Assembly: GCA_905612305.1 (NCBI GenBank)
Contig: CAJQRK010000021.1
Location: forward strand, 1-57,717
Length of the DNA: 57,717 nucleotides
DNA from: an uncultured Flavobacteriales bacterium
GTDB lineage: Bacteria > Bacteroidota > Bacteroidia > Flavobacteriales > BACL11
Direction of reading: 5' to 3'
The notes under the pieces were generated by a model. The model ran no database searches. It worked only from the letters and a program-made list of their open reading frames with translations, and was not told the DNA's origin. The translations under genes were made by a program, and so were the position numbers. This document shows positions 26,125-35,493 of the stretch, in pieces. Numbering within the stretch: position 1 is the stretch's first letter; every line of letters starts with the position of its first letter.

Positions 26125-29100
26125 ATGACTAAGAGACTATTACATATATTTCTAGGGCTTTTAACATTAATTTTTTCTCAGCACAATTTATTTGCAACAC
26201 ATGGTGCTGGTCTAGATATTAGTTATGAATGTGTATCTCAAGGTACTAATGCGGACACTTATAAAATAACAGTTAAGTATTATAGAGATTGTAGTAGCAT
26301 TAGCACAGCTGCTAGTAATTTTACACTTGATTACTCTTCAAGTTGTGGAGCCGGAACAGTTACTCTTCCCCAAATTTCTGGCCCAACTTTTATAACATCA
26401 CTTTGTCCAGGCTCATTTACGCCCTGTAATAATGGGGGGCTTGTTGAATTAGAGGAGTACTTATACCAAGCAACCATCAGCCTTATTCATTGTAATAATT
26501 GGGTTATCACAGTTTGTGCTACTGGTAATAGAAATAATGCTATAACAACAATTCTAAATCCAGCGGGTCAAAATTTATGTGTTGAAGCTGAAATAAATAA
26601 TTTTTCTATATGTAATAATTCACCATCATTTACAGAGTATCCAGCCCCTTATATTTGCGCAGGACAATCTTATTGTTATAATAACGGAGCTATAGATATT
26701 GATGGAGATTCACTTGTGTATTCATTGCAAACTCCTTTAAATGGAAATGGAGGGGTTAATTATCTTGCAGGGTACTCCTCTTTAAATCCTATTTCCGGAA
26801 CAACAGTTTTTGACCAAATAACAGGAGATTTATGTATGAATGTCACACAAGCTCAAGTATCAGTAATAGCAATGAAAATCACAGAATATAGAAATGGAGT
26901 TAAGATTGGGAGTGTTTTAAGAGATATTCAAATTATTATACTAAGCTGTTCCACTACCCCTCCAGTTTTAAGTGGTTTTAATGGAGTCCCTCAAGATGTG
27001 ACAAATGCAAGCGCATTAGAAGATTCATTGCCTTTTTGTGCGAATGACTTAAATAATATAAATTTTACTATTAATTCTAGCTTAGGACTTTCTAATAATA
27101 AAATTATGTCTTGGTCAGGCATTAACGGAGCCCCATCCGCATCTTTCTCGATAACAAATAATAATTCTAATAATCCAATAGGTACATTTAATTGGATACC
27201 TCAATTGAGTGATGTTATTAATAGCCCATTTACTTTTACAATAAATGTTCAGGATGATGCTTGTCCAATTAATAATTTATTTTCCTACACCTATACTATT
27301 ACATTATCCTCAAATAGTAATTTTAATATAATATATAATCAAATTAATCATCCATCTTGTATCGGATTTAATGATGCCAGTATTGATTTAGGATTTTCAG
27401 GGATTATCGGTTTGCCTACCTTTAATTGGATAGGGCCTAATGGTTTTGCAAGTACAAATGAAGATATTAACTCGTTATTTTCAGGTACTTATAATATAAC
27501 TATTACTGCTGCTTCTGGATGTATAATTACTGATAACATAGATATAATTGATCCTATTGATTTGAATATAACAGCTATTATAGATAGCGTTAGTTGTGTT
27601 GGCGGGAACAATGGAGCTATTAACATAACGGTTACTCCAAATAATGGATTGCTTACATATAGTTGGACTGGTCCAAATGGATTTTCCAATAATAGTGAAG
27701 ATATTATTTCTTTGGTTTCCGGAACCTATGATTTAGAAATTACCGATCCATTAGGATGCGTCTTCAATGAAGTGATAATAGTTCCCACTCCAAATCCATT
27801 TAATACAAGTATAGTTGTAGATAGTATTAGTTGTATTGGATATAATGATGGAGCTATTAATTTAACGGTTACCGCTAATAGTAGCTTACTTACATTTAGC
27901 TGGACTGGACCTAATGGTTTTACAAGTACAAATGAAGACATTAACTCCTTATTTTCCGGTACTTATAATATAGTTATTACTGATGCCGCTGGTTGTATGT
28001 TTGCGGCTTCAATTTTTTTATATGAGCCTTCTAATATAACATCTTCAACACCTATTAATACTTGTGATAGTTACCTTTGGAACAGTAGTATTTATACAAC
28101 ATCTGGTATATATACATATACCTCAACAGCCTCTAATGGTTGTGATTCCACAGCAATATTGAATTTAACTATTAATAATTCTAATAATTCTACAGTGACA
28201 GTCACAGATTGTAATGAATATACATGGAATGGAAATACATATACGGCATCTGGAACTTATATATTTAACACACTAACTACGGCCGGTTGTGATTCCATAG
28301 CTAACTTAAATCTAACAATTAATAATTCTTCTACGTCTGCCACTTCAATAAAAGACTGTAATCCATATACATGGAATGGTATGACATATGAAATCTCAGG
28401 GGATTATGCTTATATCACTACAAATGCAGTTGGTTGCGATTCTATAGCCACATTAGAGTTGCAAATAACTTCATATAATATTAATGTTGCAAGCCCAATC
28501 TGCAAATATGACTCTACAGAAATTACGATTACTATTGTAGATCCTATCGTGAATGAATACACCATTACCATTAATGATTTAATGTCATCAGCTATTTATA
28601 TTGTAGATTCTTTAGGAGTATTAATCATGAATGGTAAGCCAATTATACTACATCTTGAACAATCGACCAATTTTATTCTTGAATCTGTAATTGATATAAA
28701 TAATTGTTTAAACTTACCTAACGATACAGCTATTGTAATTGTTCACCCATTACCAAATGTAGAAATTAGTTTAGAAAATATTTGTGCGAATGAACCATCA
28801 TTTATATTAGATCAGGGCATTCCTGAAGGAGGTATTTATTTCATTAATGGTAATACAATTAACTTATTTGAAGCTCTAAATATGGAGATTGGAGCACATT
28901 TATTACAATATACTTACATAGATACTATTACTAATTGTAGTAATATGGCAGAAGGAGAAATAATTATACTTCCGATACCTAGTGCTGATTTTTATTGTAA
29001 TTCATACATTGCTAAACAGGACACCCCCATCACTTTCTTCAACACCAGTATTGATTATATAAATCTGAATTGGGAATTAGGTGATGGTTCTTTTTTTCAA

Positions 29101-29475
29101 GACAGCATAAGTTTTTCATATGCCTATACAGATACAGGGAAATATGTTGTGAAATTAATTGTTCAGAATGAATATAACTGTTTAGATACGGCAATTCAAG
29201 ATCTCTCTATACTTCCTTCATATACAATTAGCATTCCTTCAGCATTTACTCCTAATGGAGATAAAAAAAATGATGAATTTAAGCCTTTTGGGGTTGGAAT
29301 AAAATCGTATACTATAAGAATGTTTAATAGGTGGGGAGAAGATATTTTTTACAAAACGGATGCTCCATGGCTAGGGATAGGATTGCAGGATGGTACGTAT
29401 ACATATATTATTGAGATAACTAATTTGAAAGATGTACATTATTATTATAAAGGAAGTGTTATACTAATAAAATAA
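26125..29475 (+). CDS. Large repeat-containing secreted surface protein with gliding-motility (T9SS type B) C-terminal domain
   Basis: The 1116-residue product starts with a signal peptide (MTKRLLHIFLGLLTLIF...LFA). An N-terminal region follows, then three SprB-like repeats (about residues 410, 488 and 565) built on SCIGxNDGAI...FxWTGPNGF...SGTYxxxITDxxGC. Next are three shorter repeats (about 645-790) with the pattern C-x-x-Y-x-WN...GCDS. A PKD-like domain at about 950-1030 includes LNWELGDGSFF. The end, IPSAFTPNGDKKNDEF...MFNRWGEDIFY...DGTYTYII, is the gliding-motility-associated C-terminal domain, a type B T9SS signal. It is probably an adhesin or other cell-surface protein; the ligand is unknown. 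The protein is rich in Asn, Thr and Ile. Confidence 0.88.
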   Translation: MTKRLLHIFLGLLTLIFSQHNLFATHGAGLDISYECVSQGTNADTYKITVKYYRDCSSISTAASNFTLDYSSSCGAGTVTLPQISGPTFITSLCPGSFTPCNNGGLVELEEYLYQATISLIHCNNWVITVCATGNRNNAITTILNPAGQNLCVEAEINNFSICNNSPSFTEYPAPYICAGQSYCYNNGAIDIDGDSLVYSLQTPLNGNGGVNYLAGYSSLNPISGTTVFDQITGDLCMNVTQAQVSVIAMKITEYRNGVKIGSVLRDIQIIILSCSTTPPVLSGFNGVPQDVTNASALEDSLPFCANDLNNINFTINSSLGLSNNKIMSWSGINGAPSASFSITNNNSNNPIGTFNWIPQLSDVINSPFTFTINVQDDACPINNLFSYTYTITLSSNSNFNIIYNQINHPSCIGFNDASIDLGFSGIIGLPTFNWIGPNGFASTNEDINSLFSGTYNITITAASGCIITDNIDIIDPIDLNITAIIDSVSCVGGNNGAINITVTPNNGLLTYSWTGPNGFSNNSEDIISLVSGTYDLEITDPLGCVFNEVIIVPTPNPFNTSIVVDSISCIGYNDGAINLTVTANSSLLTFSWTGPNGFTSTNEDINSLFSGTYNIVITDAAGCMFAASIFLYEPSNITSSTPINTCDSYLWNSSIYTTSGIYTYTSTASNGCDSTAILNLTINNSNNSTVTVTDCNEYTWNGNTYTASGTYIFNTLTTAGCDSIANLNLTINNSSTSATSIKDCNPYTWNGMTYEISGDYAYITTNAVGCDSIATLELQITSYNINVASPICKYDSTEITITIVDPIVNEYTITINDLMSSAIYIVDSLGVLIMNGKPIILHLEQSTNFILESVIDINNCLNLPNDTAIVIVHPLPNVEISLENICANEPSFILDQGIPEGGIYFINGNTINLFEALNMEIGAHLLQYTYIDTITNCSNMAEGEIIILPIPSADFYCNSYIAKQDTPITFFNTSIDYINLNWELGDGSFFQDSISFSYAYTDTGKYVVKLIVQNEYNCLDTAIQDLSILPSYTISIPSAFTPNGDKKNDEFKPFGVGIKSYTIRMFNRWGEDIFYKTDAPWLGIGLQDGTYTYIIEITNLKDVHYYYKGSVILIK

Positions 29476-29632
29476 ATGCTTAAAATAGTTGTTATGCAAA
29501 ATATATTTTATTGTTACTTCCTTATTCTTATCTAGTTATTATGTTTAGGAGTTAATAGTTACATGTGAAAAGAAATGCATCTTCAATACAAAAAAGTTTA
29601 CAAAATTTAAATATAAGTATTTCAGAGTAATT

Positions 29633-30991
29633 CTAAAATAACAACTTAAATACTTCTTCAATTTTTCCGCATTGCACAATCTTAATAGTAAAGCCTTTAG
29701 GGCTAAATTTATTGTACTTGGAAATAATGATTTGCTGATAGCCCAGTTTTTCAGCTTCTGTAATTCTGCTTTCAATTCGGTTTACAGCACGTATTTCTCC
29801 TGAAAGACCGATTTCGCCTGCAAAGCAAGTAAGGGTGTCAAGCGCTACATCTTGCTCAGATGATAAGATAGAACATACTACTGCCAAATCAATTGCTGTA
29901 TCGGCTATCTTAATTCCACCAGTTATATTAAGGAATACATCTTTTGCACCCAGCTTAAATCCGCATCTTTTTTCTAGAACTGCCAAGAGCATGTTCATTC
30001 TTTTGGTATCAAACCCCGTTGCAGATCTTTGTGGATTGCCATAAACAGCCGAGCTAACCAGAGATTGTATTTCAACCAATATTGGGCGAGCCCCTTCAAT
30101 AGTAGCCGCAATACCTACGCCACTTGTAGCTTCATCTCTTTCAGAAATCAATATTTCTGAAGGATTATTCACCTCTCTTAATCCTTCTTGATTCATCTCA
30201 TACACTCCTAATTCTGATGCAGAGCCGAATCGATTCTTGATGGTTCTTAATATTCGATATACATAATTTCTATCGCCCTCAAATTGCAGCACAGTATCTA
30301 CCATGTGTTCCAGTATTTTTGGGCCTGCAATGGCGCCATCTTTATTAATATGGCCAATGAGGAAAACAGTCGTTCCTGTTTCTTTGGCATATTTTATGAG
30401 TTCGGCCGTGCATTCTCTTATCTGTGAAACTGATCCTGGTGAGGAGTCAATATGAGCAGTATGTAATGTTTGTATGGAATCTATCACTAAAATATCAGGT
30501 TGCAATTGTTCGATTTGCTGAAAGACATTTTGGGTAGAAGTTTCAGTAAGGATATAGCAATGTTCAGAGTTTTTATTGATGCGCTCAGCACGCATTTTTA
30601 TTTGCCCTTCACTTTCTTCTCCTGAAACATAGAGGATTTTATTATTTTTTGAACTCAATGCAAATTGTAATAACAAAGTTGATTTGCCAATTCCCGGATC
30701 CCCGCCTAATAGGATAAGTGAGCCTGGAACAATTCCTCCTCCTAATACTCGGTTAAGTTCTTTGTCATTAGTAATTATACGATCTTCATTGCTATAATCA
30801 ATCTCACTTATTAGGGTAGGCTTGTTTATTTTACTTGTTTTAAATCCTCCTTTCACATCACTTTCTTTGGATATGATTTCTTCAATAAAAGTATTCCACT
30901 CATTACATTGTGGGCATTTCCCTAGCCATTTTGGCGATTGTGTCCCGCAACTTTGGCAAAAAAAAGCAGATTGAGTTTTCTTTTTTACCAT
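29633..30991 (-). CDS. radA: DNA repair protein RadA (Sms)
   Basis: RadA is a DnaB-like ATPase that promotes branch migration in homologous recombination. The 452-residue product has the N-terminal zinc finger (CQSC...CPQC, residues 12-29), Walker A GGDPGIGKSTLL (about 95), the RadA-specific KNRFGSASELGVYEM (about 250), and a C-terminal Lon-like domain with GGIKIADTAIDLAVVCSILSS and FAGEIGLSGEIRAV. Its ATG overlaps the stop of the upstream nucleotidyltransferase gene (TAATG), so they are translated together. An intergenic stretch of about 155 bases after it shows no recognisable element. Confidence 0.97.
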   Translation of the reverse strand: MVKKKTQSAFFCQSCGTQSPKWLGKCPQCNEWNTFIEEIISKESDVKGGFKTSKINKPTLISEIDYSNEDRIITNDKELNRVLGGGIVPGSLILLGGDPGIGKSTLLLQFALSSKNNKILYVSGEESEGQIKMRAERINKNSEHCYILTETSTQNVFQQIEQLQPDILVIDSIQTLHTAHIDSSPGSVSQIRECTAELIKYAKETGTTVFLIGHINKDGAIAGPKILEHMVDTVLQFEGDRNYVYRILRTIKNRFGSASELGVYEMNQEGLREVNNPSEILISERDEATSGVGIAATIEGARPILVEIQSLVSSAVYGNPQRSATGFDTKRMNMLLAVLEKRCGFKLGAKDVFLNITGGIKIADTAIDLAVVCSILSSEQDVALDTLTCFAGEIGLSGEIRAVNRIESRITEAEKLGYQQIIISKYNKFSPKGFTIKIVQCGKIEEVFKLLF

Positions 30992-31482
30992 TAAGATTTT
31001 CTGATTTTTTCAATAATAGTAGTACTTGAAAAACCATCAACAAAAGGAACAAGTATTACCTCTCCTCCATTTTTCTGAATAATTTCATATCCAACTATAT
31101 TTTCAATTTTATAATCACCACCTTTTGCTAATACATCAGGTAATAAAGTGCTGATTAAATTGATTGGTGTTTTCTCCGAAAACAAAACTACTGCATCAAC
31201 AAATGAAAAGCTTGCTAATAAAATTGCTCTCGATTGCTGCTGAATAATTGGGCGATTTTTACCTTTTAGCCTTTGTATGGAACTGTCGGAATTAAGTCCA
31301 ATAATCAATTTAGTTCCTAAATCAGCAGTACGTGCTAAAACTTCAATATGTCCTTGGTGCAATATATCAAAACACCCATTTGTAAATACTACTCTCCCAC
31401 CACTTGCTTTCCATTTAGCAACTTGTGTTTTTAAATTATCAAGCGAAAAAATTTTATTTTTTAATATATTAAATTGAGACAT
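30991..31482 (-). CDS. rfaE2: RfaE2-type nucleotidyltransferase (heptose 1-phosphate adenylyltransferase-like)
   Basis: The start at 31482 gives MSQFNILKNKIFSLDNL; the longer frame would overlap the upstream gene by over 50 bases. The 163-residue protein matches stand-alone C-terminal halves of HldE: VVFTNGCFDILHQGHIEVL (nucleotide-binding HxGH), IGLNSDSSIQRLKGKNRPI (about 70-90), DVLAKGGDYKIENIVG, and the end FSSTTIIEKIRKS. It should activate heptose 1-phosphate with ATP for lipopolysaccharide core synthesis, but the substrate could be another sugar or polyol phosphate. The other heptose genes are not in the window. Confidence 0.88.
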   Translation of the reverse strand: MSQFNILKNKIFSLDNLKTQVAKWKASGGRVVFTNGCFDILHQGHIEVLARTADLGTKLIIGLNSDSSIQRLKGKNRPIIQQQSRAILLASFSFVDAVVLFSEKTPINLISTLLPDVLAKGGDYKIENIVGYEIIQKNGGEVILVPFVDGFSSTTIIEKIRKS

Positions 31483-32494
31483 TTTTTTTCTTTTTAGATA
31501 AAAATAAGATAAGTAGTCCAATCAAACCCATAATGATGGCAACTAAAGTTTGTGCAACATGTACTACTGTAGGGAAGATGAGTGCTGGATTTGTTGGATC
31601 TCCCCCTTCTCCTAAATATACTGCTCCTACACCAAGTACGGATAATCCAATCATTACAATTGCGTGATAAGATCCAATCCCTCCAGGGGTTGGAATAACC
31701 ATACCTATACCCCCTAATACTAATAGGAAAAGTCCATCACTAGCTGTTAAATGAGAAGTTTCTTTCATACAAGAAAAACAAATATAGGTCATTAAAAAAT
31801 ACATAATCCAGATACTGAAAGTGTGAAACCAAAAACCTGATTTTCTTTTCATCTTTTTGATGCTTTTAAACCCTTCTTTTAATCCGTCAATAAAAGCTAA
31901 TACTTTTTCATAAAATTTAGATTTTTTCAGCCATTTTTTAAAAAGAAAAAAAGCAATTACCACAAAAGCTCCTATTCCTAATAGAATAAAAACTTTATTA
32001 CTTTCTTCGCTTTCGGTTTGATGAGCCTGTAAGGTAGTGTAGAAATTGAAAAGGGTATTAAATTTTAGTAGTATTGTTAGAATTATTAATGAAAATAAGA
32101 AAATAAAATCAATTACTCGTTCAATAAGTATGGTGCCAAATAATTTGTCAACTGGTATTTTTTCCACTTGGTTTAGTGCTGTACATCTTGAAATTTCACC
32201 AGCTCTTGGAATGAACATATTGGTAAAATAACCTATAGAAACTGCCGCAACACTATTTAGTTTTGAAGATTTGTAGCCTAAAGCATCAATTAACACTATC
32301 CATCTCAACCCTCTGCTTACATAAGCCCACGCTCCAAATATCATAGATAGAACAACCCACCCACCATCTACTTTTTTTATTTCTGCTAGCAGCTGGACAG
32401 GATCTTGGTTTTTAAAAAGAAAGAATAAAATACCAAATGCAAATCCTAAGGAAGCAATGTATTTTACTATTTTAAAAAGAGTTTTCTTATTCAC
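31469..32494 (-). CDS. Flippase-like integral membrane protein (LPG synthase TM domain family, UPF0104)
   Basis: The 341-residue product has about eight hydrophobic helices and the family motifs: WVVLSMIFGAWAYVSRGLRW (about 46-65), IGYFTNMFIPRAGEISRC (about 86-103), and the late GGIGMVIPTPGGIGSYHAIV (about 258). This is the family of the membrane part of MprF and related lipid or polyprenyl-linked flippases. The substrate is unknown. In related genomes it sits beside panC, as here. Its 3' end overlaps the start of rfaE2 by 14 bases. Confidence 0.87.
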   Translation of the reverse strand: MNKKTLFKIVKYIASLGFAFGILFFLFKNQDPVQLLAEIKKVDGGWVVLSMIFGAWAYVSRGLRWIVLIDALGYKSSKLNSVAAVSIGYFTNMFIPRAGEISRCTALNQVEKIPVDKLFGTILIERVIDFIFLFSLIILTILLKFNTLFNFYTTLQAHQTESEESNKVFILLGIGAFVVIAFFLFKKWLKKSKFYEKVLAFIDGLKEGFKSIKKMKRKSGFWFHTFSIWIMYFLMTYICFSCMKETSHLTASDGLFLLVLGGIGMVIPTPGGIGSYHAIVMIGLSVLGVGAVYLGEGGDPTNPALIFPTVVHVAQTLVAIIMGLIGLLILFLSKKKKNVSI

Positions 32495-32503
32495 TTTGTA
32501 AAA

Positions 32504-33340
32504 CTATAAAATTATATTATCAATTAGGCGAACTCCTGAATGATAGGCCGAAATGCAGATGGCATTTTCATTTTCTCTTTGCCAGCCCTCTATTGGCTGC
32601 ATAGTATTTAAGGCAACAATTTCAGCATATTCTAATTTCAGATTTTTATGCTGTTCAAACTGATGTGTAATGTAATGTTTTAATTCAACAATTCCTTTCT
32701 TCTTATTATTTTTGCAATAATTAAGGCAATTATAAATAAGAGTAGCTTCCGTTTTTGCATTTTTAGATAGGAGTTTATTTCTAGAACTTTTAGCCAAACC
32801 ATTTTCTTCTCTAATAGTTGACACTCCTTCTATTTTAATAGTTGATTTCATTTGCTTAACTAAAGCTTTTACAATTTGTAATTGTTGTAAATCTTTTTGT
32901 CCAAAAAAAGCTATTGTTGGCTGTATGATATTAAAGAGCTTTTCCACTATAGTTGCCATTCCGATAAAATGCCCTGGTCGGAATTCACCCTCCATACTAG
33001 TTGTTAAAGAACCAAAATCAAATTCTTTTGCTTTTTCTTCGTTTTCGTACAAATCCTCTATTGCTGGGGCGTAAACGATATCACAAGCTAATTGTTCAAG
33101 CTTTTCTAAATCAGTATTTATTGTGTTTGGGTAATTTGCTAAATCACTTGCAGTATTAAATTGAGTGGGGTTTACAAAAATACTACAGATAGTAATGTCA
33201 CATTTTTTATTGCTTTCTTCAATAAGACTTAAATGTCCCTTATGTAAAGCCCCCATTGTAGCGACAAATCCAATCGTTTTTTTCTTTGTTATTTTGCTTA
33301 AATAAGCAACAAGTTCAGTTTTAGTAGTAAAATATTGCAT
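32504..33340 (-). CDS. panC: Pantothenate synthetase
   Basis: The product joins pantoate and beta-alanine using ATP, giving pantothenate for coenzyme A. The 278-residue protein shows the HIGH-like motif TMGALHKGHLSLI (about residue 27), ICSIFVNPTQF (about 55), MEGEFRPGHFIGMATIV (about 115), and FGQKDLQQLQIVKAL; TIREENGLAKSSRN is the KMSKS-like loop. panD, often next to panC in this phylum, is not present here. It is divergent from the glycogen synthase-like gene. Confidence 0.96.
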   Translation of the reverse strand: MQYFTTKTELVAYLSKITKKKTIGFVATMGALHKGHLSLIEESNKKCDITICSIFVNPTQFNTASDLANYPNTINTDLEKLEQLACDIVYAPAIEDLYENEEKAKEFDFGSLTTSMEGEFRPGHFIGMATIVEKLFNIIQPTIAFFGQKDLQQLQIVKALVKQMKSTIKIEGVSTIREENGLAKSSRNKLLSKNAKTEATLIYNCLNYCKNNKKKGIVELKHYITHQFEQHKNLKLEYAEIVALNTMQPIEGWQRENENAICISAYHSGVRLIDNIIL

Positions 33341-33415
33341 TTATTAATAAAAAATTGTATATTGATATACTGAACAAAACTAAAGCAAATGCATGATATA
33401 TAGCTTTTTTTTATA

Positions 33416-33423
33416 TATTTTTG
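33416..33423 (+). promoter_or_regulatory. -7 box for the glycogen synthase-like / DUF4270 / glmS genes
   Basis: TATTTTTG followed by C lies 18 bases before the ATG at 33442. A TTG inside the box (33421) opens the frame formally but cannot be the start. Confidence 0.6.
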
Positions 33424-33441
33424 CAACTTAAAATTTTATTA

Positions 33442-34275
33442 ATGAGAAAGAAGAGAGTATTGTATGTTTCACAGGAGATAGTTCCTTATACTGGGGAAAC
33501 AACAATGGGTAAAGTAGCAAGTTTACTTCCTCAAAAAACACAAGAAAACGGGAAAGATATTAGAATGTTTTTGCCAAAATTTGGGGCCATAAATGAAAGA
33601 AGACATCAATTACATGAGGTAATTCGTCTTTCAGGAATGAATTTAATTATTGATGATTTTGATCATCAACTTATTATAAAAGTAGCTTCTATTCAAAAGT
33701 TGAGAATGCAAGTTTATTTTATTGATAATGATGAGTACTTCCCCGGAAAACAAATATTCCATGAAGAAGATGGTAGTTTTATGACAAACAATGATGAACG
33801 AATGATTTTCTATTGTAAAGGAGTAATAGAAACGGTGCGTAAATTAGGGTGGAAACCGGAGGTAATTCATTGTCAAGGATGGTTTACTTCATTAGTGCCT
33901 ATGTATATTAAAAAATTATATTCTGGCGATCCGCTTTTTGAAGATGTGAAAATTATTTATTCTGTTTTTGATAATTCATTTGATGGAGTATTGAGCAGTA
34001 CATTACCTGAAAAATTATTATTTGAGAATTTAGAAGAATCAGATGTTGCATCTTTGAAAGTGCCAAATATTACAAATCTGCATAAATTTGCAATAGACCA
34101 TTCAGATGCAGTAGTACAAGCAAGTGCTGATATGGATAAAGAGGTTTTAGAATATATTAAATCGTCAGAAAAGCCGTTCATGGAATATCCTGGAGCTGAA
34201 GATTATATTGATGCTTACCAAGATTTTTATGAGCAGTTTATTGAAGAAGAAGAGGTGGCGCTAATAGAAAATTAA
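33442..34275 (+). CDS. Glycogen/starch synthase catalytic-domain protein, short form
   Basis: The start at 33442 gives MRKKRVLYVSQEIVPYTGET. The 277-residue product corresponds only to the N-terminal (GT5) half of glycogen synthase: VASLLPQKTQENGKDIRMFLPKFG, VYFIDNDEYFPGK, WKPEVIHCQGWFTSLVPMY and IYSVFDNSFDG. The C-terminal nucleotide-sugar-binding half of full GlgA (about 200 residues) is absent, and the next gene starts four bases later. The short form beside panC and a DUF4270 gene is a known Bacteroidota arrangement. Whether it makes glucan is doubtful; a regulatory or adhesive role is possible. Confidence 0.8.
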   Translation: MRKKRVLYVSQEIVPYTGETTMGKVASLLPQKTQENGKDIRMFLPKFGAINERRHQLHEVIRLSGMNLIIDDFDHQLIIKVASIQKLRMQVYFIDNDEYFPGKQIFHEEDGSFMTNNDERMIFYCKGVIETVRKLGWKPEVIHCQGWFTSLVPMYIKKLYSGDPLFEDVKIIYSVFDNSFDGVLSSTLPEKLLFENLEESDVASLKVPNITNLHKFAIDHSDAVVQASADMDKEVLEYIKSSEKPFMEYPGAEDYIDAYQDFYEQFIEEEEVALIEN

Positions 34276-34278
34276 CAC

Positions 34279-35490
34279 ATGAATAAAATCATATCATTAA
34301 GCCTTATTATTGGCTTAATTGCAGTATCCTGTACTGACCCTAATACAATAGGATTAGAAATACAGCCAACATCAGACAATATAATAATTAGTGATACAAG
34401 TAGTTTTAGTTGGCAAACCTCTGAAGTAGAATCGGAAGATTCTTTGCGTACTGATGAAGCTCTTAATTTAATTCTTGGTAAAATAAAATTCGATTACGAC
34501 AGTGAATTTGGTTTAAATAGAGCTGCTTTCTATACTCAAATATTATTGGCCGAAAATAACACTGATTTAGGAATTGATCCTATTGTTGATTCAGTTATAT
34601 TGTCTTATACTTACTCGGCTTATTATGGTGACTTAGTAGACTTTACGAGTTTAGATGTTTCATTAATTAAAAAGGATATTTATAAAGACTCAATATATTA
34701 CAGTAATAAATTTAATATGTTAATAGGAAATGTGGATTATGTTGATGATTTTAATCTTTCAGATAATTTATCTGATCCATTTTTAAGAGTTAAATTAAGT
34801 AATAATTTTGGTCAAGAAATTTTGGGTCTTGAGAATGAAGGGTTAAAAGATAATGAGACTTTCTTAGAAAACTTTAAAGGTATAAGTCTTATTGCAAGTG
34901 CACAAAATACAATGCTATATTTAAATCCTGCTGGATCAAATTCTTTTCTGAAAATCTATTATCATAATGATGAAAGAGACACATTGTCATTAGATTTTGA
35001 ATTAGGAGGTGAAGCCGCTAGGTTTAGTTTATTTAATGAGAAACATGAAGAAAGTATTATTGTAGATGGTTCAAGAATTTACATTCAATCAATGGCGGGA
35101 TATAAAGCTAGAATTGTTGTAAACAATACCGATTCTATCAAGAAGATGTTAGACCGAAAAGCTATAAATAAAGTAACTATGAGTTTTGATGTTGAACAAG
35201 GTTCACAAAGCGAATATACAGCTCATGATAAATTATTCTTAGTGCGAGTTGATCAGGAGGATAAAAATGTATTTTTAACAGATTATACAATTGAAGGAGA
35301 AACACATTTTGGAGGCAGATTAGAAAATGATAAATATGAATTTAACATTACTAGATATTTTCATCAGCTGCTTAATAACGATTCATATACTAATGAATTA
35401 TATCTTTTGCCAGCAGGAGCAGCAGTAAATGCCAACCGAACAATCTTAGATAAAGATATTACTTTAACCATTCATTATTCTCAGCTATAA
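34279..35490 (+). CDS. DUF4270 family lipoprotein
   Basis: The 403-residue product begins with a lipoprotein signal (MNKIISLSLIIGLIAVSCTD; lipobox AVSC), so it should be anchored to the outer membrane. The mature part is mainly beta-type sequence: VDSVILSYTYSAYYGDL, LRVKLSNNFGQEIL, and MLDRKAINKVTMSFDVEQGS near residue 290. I recognise it as DUF4270 from the N-terminal pattern (CTDPNTIGLEIQPTSDNI) and its position between the glycogen synthase-like gene and glmS. The function is unknown. The three genes are separated by three bases each and are surely one operon. Confidence 0.85.
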   Translation: MNKIISLSLIIGLIAVSCTDPNTIGLEIQPTSDNIIISDTSSFSWQTSEVESEDSLRTDEALNLILGKIKFDYDSEFGLNRAAFYTQILLAENNTDLGIDPIVDSVILSYTYSAYYGDLVDFTSLDVSLIKKDIYKDSIYYSNKFNMLIGNVDYVDDFNLSDNLSDPFLRVKLSNNFGQEILGLENEGLKDNETFLENFKGISLIASAQNTMLYLNPAGSNSFLKIYYHNDERDTLSLDFELGGEAARFSLFNEKHEESIIVDGSRIYIQSMAGYKARIVVNNTDSIKKMLDRKAINKVTMSFDVEQGSQSEYTAHDKLFLVRVDQEDKNVFLTDYTIEGETHFGGRLENDKYEFNITRYFHQLLNNDSYTNELYLLPAGAAVNANRTILDKDITLTIHYSQL

Positions 35491-35493
35491 TTT

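Noticed and set aside
27489-27941. Two similar minus-strand frames (about 66 and 71 codons)
   Set aside because: They resemble each other only because they are antisense to the SprB-like repeats of the surface protein.
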